Shown here: positions 58,559 through 64,000 of the stretch, in pieces
How positions within the stretch are numbered: position 1 is the stretch's first letter
Layout of the letters: every line of letters starts with the position of its first letter
The notes under the pieces: model-generated
What the model was told of the DNA's origin: nothing
The model's database searches: none
The model's input: the letters and a program-made list of their open reading frames with translations, nothing else
Translations under genes and position numbers: made by a program
Source: JAEZAA01 sp964514485
GTDB taxonomy: Bacteria; Pseudomonadota; Gammaproteobacteria; Pseudomonadales; Oleiphilaceae
Assembly (NCBI GenBank): GCA_964514485.1
Contig: CAZEWG010000002.1
Coordinates: forward strand, 62,001-126,000
Length of the DNA stretch: 64,000 nucleotides
Direction of reading: 5' to 3'

Positions 58559-61237
58559 GTGACAGCGATCGGACAAGACTCTCTCAAAACCCGCCGGGAA
58601 CTCAAGGTTGGCGGTCGCTCCTATGACTACTACAGCTTTGAGGCTGCCCGTGATGGTGGTTTGACCCGCATCGACCGTTTGCCGTTCTCACTCAAGATTC
58701 TGCTGGAAAACCTGCTCCGGTTTGAGGACGGCACAACCGTGACTACCGAGGACATCCAGGCGCTCGATCAGTGGGTGGAAAGCCGCTCATCCTCACGGGA
58801 GATCCAGTACCGCCCCGCCCGGGTGCTGATGCAGGACTTCACCGGGGTGCCGGCGGTGGTCGATCTGGCCGCCATGCGGGATGCCGTGGCCAAGGCCGGG
58901 CGAGATCCCAGCAAGATCAATCCGTTGATTCCGGTGGATCTGGTCATTGACCACTCGGTGATGGTGGATCGTTTCGGTACCCCCCAGGCCCGTCAGCAGA
59001 ACGAAGAGATTGAGATGCAACGTAACCGGGAACGGTACGAGTTTCTGCGTTGGGGGCAAACGGCGTTCGACAACTTCCGGGTGGTGCCGCCGGGAACGGG
59101 TATCTGTCACCAGGTGAATCTGGAGTATCTGGGGCGCGGCGTCTGGTCGTCCCAGGCCGCCGATGGCAAGACCATCGCCTATCCGGATACCTTGGTGGGT
59201 ACCGACTCCCATACCACCATGATCAACGGCCTGGGGGTGCTGGGCTGGGGGGTAGGGGGGATCGAGGCGGAAGCCGCCATGTTGAACCAGCCCGTGTCCA
59301 TGCTGCTGCCTGAAGTGATTGGCGTGCGCCTGAGCGGACGCCTGCAGGAAGGCGTCACCTCCACGGACCTGGTACTGACCATTACCCAGATGCTGCGCCA
59401 GCGGGGTGTGGTGGGCAAATTCGTCGAGTTCTGCGGCCCTGGACTGAGCCATCTCACCCTGGCTGATCGGGCCACCATTGGCAATATGGCGCCGGAATAT
59501 GGCGCCACCTGTGGTTTTTTCCCCATTGATCAGGAAACCATCAAGTATTTGCGGCTGACCGGTCGTCCCCAGGAAACCCTGGAATTGGTGGAAGCCTACT
59601 GCAAGCAACAGGGGCTTTGGCGGACCGATGACACTCCCGAGCCGGTCTTCACCGATCTTCTGGAGCTGGATCTGGGCACCGTCCGTCCCAGTCTGGCGGG
59701 TCCCAAGCGCCCACAGGACCGGGTCTTGCTGACCGATATGAAAAGTGCCCATCAGTTGTTAATGAGCACTGCCGGCAAAGATCCCCAGCAAAGAGTCCCC
59801 GTGCCCGGCGAGAGCTTTGAGCTGGGGCATGGCGATGTGGTGATCGCGGCGATTACTTCTTGTACCAATACCTCCAACCCGAGCGTGCTGATGGCGGCGG
59901 GGTTACTGGCCCGCAAGGCGATAGAAAAGGGGCTGGCCCGGAAGCCCTGGGTAAAATCTTCCTTTGCCCCAGGCTCTAAAGTCGTGATGGACTATCTCGC
60001 CAAAGCCGGGCTTGAACCCTATCTCGAACAACTGGGATTCAACCTGGTCGGGTTTGGCTGTACCACCTGTATCGGCAACTCCGGGCCTTTGCCCGAGGCC
60101 ATTGGTCAGGCCGTGAACGAGGGAGATCTGGTGGTGTCGGCGGTGTTGTCCGGTAACCGCAACTTTGAAGGACGGATCCATCCCCAGGTCAAGAGTAACT
60201 GGCTGGCCAGCCCGCCGCTGGTGGTGGCCTTTGCCCTGGCCGGCACCACCAATATTGATATGTCGTCAGAACCCATCGGCACCGGGGCTGACGGCCAGCC
60301 GGTCTTTCTCAAGGATATCTGGCCCAGCAACCAGGAAATTGCCGAGGCCATGCAGCAGGTGGACAGTGCCATGTTCCAGCGTCGTTATGCGGATGTCTTT
60401 ACCGGCGATGAGCAGTGGCAAACCATTCAGACTGCAACAGGCAAGACCTATCAGTGGAATGATGCCTCCACCTATATTCAGAACCCGCCGTTCTTCGAAG
60501 GGCTGGATCAGCCCCCCGCGGCCCTGGCGGATATTCGCAAGGCGCGGATTTTGGCACTGTTGGGCGACTCGGTGACCACCGACCATATCTCTCCGGCCGG
60601 CAGCATCAAGGCACAGTCGCCGGCGGGTGCCTACCTGCTGGAGCGGGGGGTGAGCGTGGCGGACTTCAACTCCTATGGTTCCCGTCGGGGGAACCATGAA
60701 GTCATGATGCGCGGCACCTTTGCCAATATCCGCATCCGAAACCTGATGCTGCCCGGGGTGGAAGGGGGCGAAACCCTGCATATTCCATCAGGCGAGCAAA
60801 TGTCCATTTATGACGCCGCGATGCGTTACCAGGCAGAGGGGACGCCCTTGGTGGTACTGGCGGGCAAGGAGTATGGGACGGGCTCCAGCCGGGACTGGGC
60901 GGCGAAAGGCACCCGGCTGCTGGGGGTCAAAGCCGTGATTGCCGAGAGCTTCGAGCGGATTCACCGCTCCAACCTAGTGGGTATGGGGGTGCTGCCGTTG
61001 CAATTCAACGAAGGTGAAAATGCCCAGAGCCTGGGACTGAAGGGAACGGAAGAGCTGGAAATCCAGGGCTTGTCCGATTCATTACGACCGGGGCAAGAGC
61101 TTAAGGTGGTGGCCACCAGTCCTGATGGCGGCCAGCAGCAGTTCACCGTGCGTTGCCGAATCGACACCGCCAATGAAATGGCCTACTTCCGTAGCGGCGG
61201 CATTCTTCATTACGTACTGCGTCATATGATGGCCTGA
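58559..61237 (+). CDS. acnA: Aconitate hydratase AcnA
   Basis: An 892-residue aconitase of the AcnA/IRP1 type, interconverting citrate and isocitrate in the TCA cycle with a [4Fe-4S] cluster. Cluster ligands are in SCTNTSNPSV (first Cys) and GCTTCIGNSGPL (two Cys); DSHTTMINGLGVLGWGVGG and GTGSSRDWAAKG bind substrate. The start is GTG at 58559 with AGGAGG upstream. A strong terminator follows at 61243. AcnA forms are often induced by stress or iron limitation, which fits the neighbouring stress genes, but no regulator site is seen. Confidence 0.97.
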   Translation: MTAIGQDSLKTRRELKVGGRSYDYYSFEAARDGGLTRIDRLPFSLKILLENLLRFEDGTTVTTEDIQALDQWVESRSSSREIQYRPARVLMQDFTGVPAVVDLAAMRDAVAKAGRDPSKINPLIPVDLVIDHSVMVDRFGTPQARQQNEEIEMQRNRERYEFLRWGQTAFDNFRVVPPGTGICHQVNLEYLGRGVWSSQAADGKTIAYPDTLVGTDSHTTMINGLGVLGWGVGGIEAEAAMLNQPVSMLLPEVIGVRLSGRLQEGVTSTDLVLTITQMLRQRGVVGKFVEFCGPGLSHLTLADRATIGNMAPEYGATCGFFPIDQETIKYLRLTGRPQETLELVEAYCKQQGLWRTDDTPEPVFTDLLELDLGTVRPSLAGPKRPQDRVLLTDMKSAHQLLMSTAGKDPQQRVPVPGESFELGHGDVVIAAITSCTNTSNPSVLMAAGLLARKAIEKGLARKPWVKSSFAPGSKVVMDYLAKAGLEPYLEQLGFNLVGFGCTTCIGNSGPLPEAIGQAVNEGDLVVSAVLSGNRNFEGRIHPQVKSNWLASPPLVVAFALAGTTNIDMSSEPIGTGADGQPVFLKDIWPSNQEIAEAMQQVDSAMFQRRYADVFTGDEQWQTIQTATGKTYQWNDASTYIQNPPFFEGLDQPPAALADIRKARILALLGDSVTTDHISPAGSIKAQSPAGAYLLERGVSVADFNSYGSRRGNHEVMMRGTFANIRIRNLMLPGVEGGETLHIPSGEQMSIYDAAMRYQAEGTPLVVLAGKEYGTGSSRDWAAKGTRLLGVKAVIAESFERIHRSNLVGMGVLPLQFNEGENAQSLGLKGTEELEIQGLSDSLRPGQELKVVATSPDGGQQQFTVRCRIDTANEMAYFRSGGILHYVLRHMMA

Positions 61238-61242
61238 CCCTC

Positions 61243-61281
61243 AAAATGCTGCCAAGAGATCTAATCGAGGCAGCATTTTTT
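61243..61281. terminator. Bidirectional terminator of acnA overlapping ychJ 3' end
   Basis: AAAATGCTGCC pairs with GGCAGCATTTT around a 15-base loop, with a T run after it and A's before it, so it can act in both directions. The right arm lies inside the ychJ coding end (the last codons and stop), so the two genes share the structure. Confidence 0.85.
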
Positions 61282-61710
61282 GTATTTCTTGCCGCTCCCG
61301 CAGGGGCAACTGCCATTGCGCTCCGGGCGAAGAGTCAGCACCTCTGGCGTGCCTTTCAGATACCGCCAGCGCCCATCCTCGCGACAAAACAAGGAGCGTT
61401 CTTCCAGAGCGCTCCATTGCCCTTGCTCCAAAAATGTAGCACGAAAGTGGACCCAGCCCGTTTCGCCTTCCTCGCCGCTGCCAAAAATCTCCAGGCGCTT
61501 CCACTGGGTGGGCGTGAGCTCAAGCTGGCTGGGGCGGGTGGAGGAATGCCAGCTACTCAGTAAATATTCGCGGAGTTCCAAGGCGAAGGCCGTATAGCGG
61601 GAGCGCATCAAGGCTTCCGGGCTGGCTGCGGGGCTGCCGGTATGGAGCGGCTGACAGCAGGCGGCATAGGTCTGGCCGGAGCCACAAGGACAAGACGGGT
61701 GATCAGTCAT
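61261..61710 (-). CDS. ychJ: YchJ family protein, two SEC-C motifs
   Basis: A 149-residue protein with zinc-binding SEC-C motifs at both ends: CPCGSGQTYAACC (about 8-20) and CPCGSGKKYKKCC (about 135-147), around an NTF2-like core that includes ALMRSRYTAFALEL and WVHFRATFLEQGQ. The N-terminal SEC-C plus core is the YchJ layout. The role is unknown, possibly with SecA-type or ribosome contacts through SEC-C. Its end forms part of the acnA terminator. Confidence 0.92.
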   Translation of the reverse strand: MTDHPSCPCGSGQTYAACCQPLHTGSPAASPEALMRSRYTAFALELREYLLSSWHSSTRPSQLELTPTQWKRLEIFGSGEEGETGWVHFRATFLEQGQWSALEERSLFCREDGRWRYLKGTPEVLTLRPERNGSCPCGSGKKYKKCCLD

Positions 61711-61917
61711 GGACGTCTCGAAAATCGCGTGGGTAATGAGTGGATGCTGGCCTTAACCTGAGTGCCAGGGTTACTGAGCTGATTCTAGCAGACCGGGCAG
61801 AGGGGGGCACAGCTCGGTGGGCAATGGGGTAGGGCTCTCCAAAATTAGTATTTCTGTGCGAATTTCATCACTTAGTTTACAACTAAAGGTTAAGTTTCAA
61901 CGGTAAGGAGAGAAACG

Positions 61918-62772
61918 ATGGATCCGGTTGCACGCAACGAACCCGTAACAGAAAGAGTTGGCGTGGTCGCGTCCCGTCCGACACGCAGCAATCGTTTTCC
62001 GGCAATTGCCTGGAGCTCGATTATTGGCGGCTTGGTAGTCGGGCTTGCGACCCACATGCTGATGATGTTGCTGGGAGTGGCCGCCGGAATGACGGCCGTG
62101 GAATTTACCGCCAGCGGCTTGGGCGCACAGAATGTCCCAGAGTGGTCCGCGGCCTGGAACGGCCTGAGTATGCTGCTGGCCGCCTTTGTCGGTGGTTATG
62201 TCGCGGCGCGCATGTCGGGGCTGCGACGCAAGGCCGATGGTGTTTTGCACGGTTTTGTGGCCTGGGGGGCGACCACCTTGCTCTATGCCATTCTGTCGAT
62301 TTCGGCCATGGGGGCCTTGTTTGGCGGGATCTTCAGCACCGTTGCCAATGTGGGGTCTTCCGCGGCCGGCGTGGCGGCCCAAACGGAAGGGCCGGTACTG
62401 CAGCAGCGCTTGCAGGCTTTGATTGGAGAAAACACCAATATTAATACCGAAGCGATCACCACCGAGAATATGAACCAGTTGCAAGCCCAGCTGGATGCCG
62501 GTGATCGGGCGGGTGCCACCAACACCTTGGTGCAAACCTTTGGTGTGGAGGCTCAACGTGCCGAAGGAGTGGTCGATGGTTTGATGGCCATCACCGCACC
62601 GCAAGCCGTGTCACCGGAGGCCCAGGCCAGTATTAATCAGGGGGTGGATGTCGCGGCCACGGCAACCTGGAGCCTCTTTATCGCTATTGCCCTATCCCTG
62701 ATTGTCGCCTTGGGTGGTGGCCTGTTGGGAGCCAAGGGCGCCCGACGTGCGCCCCGAGCCATCGCGGTGTAA
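61918..62772 (+). CDS. Hypothetical membrane protein, Ala/Gly-rich
   Basis: A 284-residue inner membrane protein. Four helices are likely: about 28-55, 75-95, 110-140 and 245-265, with an Ala/Gln/Asn-rich soluble region of about 110 residues before the last helix (EGPVLQQRLQALIGENTNIN). The N-terminus is soluble and the C-terminus ends in a basic Arg-rich tail (KGARRAPRAIAV). I do not recognise a family. ATG 61918 has AAGGAGAG upstream. A 10-bp hairpin follows at 62786. Confidence 0.7.
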   Translation: MDPVARNEPVTERVGVVASRPTRSNRFPAIAWSSIIGGLVVGLATHMLMMLLGVAAGMTAVEFTASGLGAQNVPEWSAAWNGLSMLLAAFVGGYVAARMSGLRRKADGVLHGFVAWGATTLLYAILSISAMGALFGGIFSTVANVGSSAAGVAAQTEGPVLQQRLQALIGENTNINTEAITTENMNQLQAQLDAGDRAGATNTLVQTFGVEAQRAEGVVDGLMAITAPQAVSPEAQASINQGVDVAATATWSLFIAIALSLIVALGGGLLGAKGARRAPRAIAV

Positions 62773-62785
62773 GCCAATAACCAAC

Positions 62786-62815
62786 CGGCTGCCTGTTGGA
62801 CAGGGCAGGCAGCCG
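62786..62815. terminator. Stem-loop after the membrane protein gene
   Basis: CGGCTGCCTG pairs with CAGGCAGCCG (10 bp) around a 10-base loop, 14 bases after the stop. No T tract follows, so termination is plausible but not certain. Confidence 0.6.
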
Positions 62816-62903
62816 TCGACGGAGAAATGAACCACCGGGGTTGGACCTTTACTGGCGGGATGGAGAAGGTGACTGCGGTGTTTGACTGCTCTAAAATCCC
62901 GCC

Positions 62904-64000
62904 ATGCATTTACCCATTGACGATGTTCTTCCCAATCTGTTGCAGACGCTTCGCCAGCACTGCGTGACCGTTTTACAGGCTCCACCCGGTGCCGGTAAAA
63001 CCACACGGGTGCCGCTGGCCCTGTTGGCCGAGCCCTGGCTGGACGGGCAACGCATTATCATGCTGGAACCCCGCCGACTGGCGGCCCGCGCGGCGGCCCA
63101 ATTCATGGCGCAACAACTCGGCGAACCGGTGGGCCAGACCGTCGGCTATCGCACCCGCCTGGATAGTAAAGTCAGCGCCCAAACCCGTATTGAAGTGGTC
63201 ACTGAAGGCATCTTAACCCGCATCCTGCAGGATGATCCCTCACTGGCCCCTTATGGCGCGGTGTTGTTCGATGAGTTTCATGAGCGCAGTTTGCAGGCCG
63301 ATCTGGGGCTGGCACTGACCCTCGAGGTGCGCCAGGCCCTGCGGGAGGACCTGCGGCTTGTGGTGATGTCCGCCACACTGGATGCAGAACCCATCGCCAA
63401 ATTGTTGGGCAATGCCCCGATGATTGTCAGCCCCGGTCGCAGTTACCCGGTAGAGGTGCGCTATCTGCCCGCACCCGGCCACCAGACACCCCAGCAGCAT
63501 TTAGTCGCCGTGGTTCTCCAGGCGCTGGCGGAACAGAGTGGCTCGGTGCTGGTATTTTTACCAGGAGCGGCGGAAATCAGTCGTTTACAGCAAGAATTGG
63601 AAGGGCGGCTGGCATCGGACACCTTTGTTGCGCCCCTGTTCGGACAGTTGTCCCAGGATGATCAGGATGCCGCGATTCGCCCGGCCCCGGCGGGCCGCCG
63701 CAAGGTTGTGCTGGCAACCTCCATTGCTGAAACCAGTTTGACCATTGAAGGGGTGCGGGTGGTGATTGACTCCGGGCTGCATCGTGCGCCGGTGTTTGAC
63801 CCGGTGACGGGCCTGACCCACCTGCACACGCAACGGATCTCTCAAGCCGCCGCCGAGCAGCGCAAGGGACGGGCCGGCCGGACCGAACCCGGGGTGTGTT
63901 ATCGTCTCTGGTCGGAGGCGGAGCAAAGCCGGTTAATCCCCTTTGCCCAGCCGGAGATCGTGACGGCGGATCTGTCCGATCTGGTGATGGATCTGGCCCA
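62904..64000 (+). CDS. hrpB: ATP-dependent helicase HrpB, 5' part
   Basis: The first 365 residues of a DEAH-box helicase that runs off the window end (full HrpB is about 820). Motifs present: Walker A QAPPGAGKTTRVP, motif Ia LEPRRLAARAAA, DEFHERSLQADLGL (the HrpB form of DExH), SATLD, LATSIAETSLTIEGV and QRKGRAGRTEPG. HrpB is a putative RNA or DNA helicase of unknown target. The start is ATG 62904; the preceding 130 bases hold the stem-loop. It is not possible to see whether the C-terminal domains are intact. Confidence 0.93.
   Translation, partial: MHLPIDDVLPNLLQTLRQHCVTVLQAPPGAGKTTRVPLALLAEPWLDGQRIIMLEPRRLAARAAAQFMAQQLGEPVGQTVGYRTRLDSKVSAQTRIEVVTEGILTRILQDDPSLAPYGAVLFDEFHERSLQADLGLALTLEVRQALREDLRLVVMSATLDAEPIAKLLGNAPMIVSPGRSYPVEVRYLPAPGHQTPQQHLVAVVLQALAEQSGSVLVFLPGAAEISRLQQELEGRLASDTFVAPLFGQLSQDDQDAAIRPAPAGRRKVVLATSIAETSLTIEGVRVVIDSGLHRAPVFDPVTGLTHLHTQRISQAAAEQRKGRAGRTEPGVCYRLWSEAEQSRLIPFAQPEIVTADLSDLVMDLA

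Noticed and set aside
58793..59752. Minus-strand frame opposite acnA
   Set aside because: Shadow of acnA, His/Gln-rich, no domain.
1..64000. tRNA, rRNA, prophage or insertion sequences
   Set aside because: I saw no cloverleaf-like pattern, rRNA signature, transposase, integrase or terminal inverted repeats.

Overview
The window reads as a chromosomal segment of a free-living, probably marine or aquatic, gammaproteobacterium with moderately high GC. This rests on gammaproteobacterial housekeeping blocks: a DUF1631 gene followed by ampD-ampE, the run pepA-holC-(small gene)-valS with lptF-lptG divergent, a Mak-type fructokinase next to syd, acnA, and hrpB. I found no rRNA, tRNA, CRISPR array, prophage or insertion sequence. 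Genus is not assigned.

Layout. 0-18 kb is mainly core: cell-wall recycling (ampD, ampE), syd, mak, a chemoreceptor, a cobalamin adenosyltransferase, a ketopantoate-reductase-type gene, valS/holC/pepA, LPS export (lptFG), a SIMPL protein and a PQQ-type sugar dehydrogenase. 18-23 kb is a TRAP-type transport operon with a fused permease, a solute-binding protein and a lipoprotein, preceded by two different tandem-repeat arrays. 23-39 kb mixes single enzymes: an old yellow enzyme, a CPBP protease, an Ig/FN3 lipoprotein, alpha/beta hydrolase, DUF1629/Imm11-like protein, MFS permease, EF-hand protein, thioesterase, SDR, EEP and PLD phosphodiesterases, nicotinamidase, PEBP, DUF938 and FrnE-like genes.

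39.5-58 kb is an accessory, stress-flavoured region: two adjacent ferritin-like proteins, YihY, Cu/Zn superoxide dismutase, DUF4383, an erythromycin-esterase-like protein, a pyruvyltransferase/FAD-oxidoreductase pair, a hemerythrin and a lipase-like protein. Inside it (43.3-48.4 kb) lies the most unusual locus: a VpsR/NtrC-type regulator with a substituted Walker B residue and an outer-membrane beta-barrel on the + strand, convergent with a four-gene operon encoding a Ser/Thr/Asn/Asp-rich repeat protein, a periplasmic C39-type peptidase similar in layout to FapD, and two small exported proteins that share a VSxxELxxxRG motif resembling the recognition motif of double-glycine leaders. I read this as a candidate C39-processed fibre or surface-protein export system, analogous to but distinct from the Fap amyloid system. 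Two EF-hand secreted proteins, one at 31.9 kb and one beside this locus at 49.1 kb, share a sigma-54-like promoter element.

The window closes with core genes acnA, ychJ, a membrane protein and the start of hrpB. Function calls come from recognising motifs and family layouts by eye; no database search was run.
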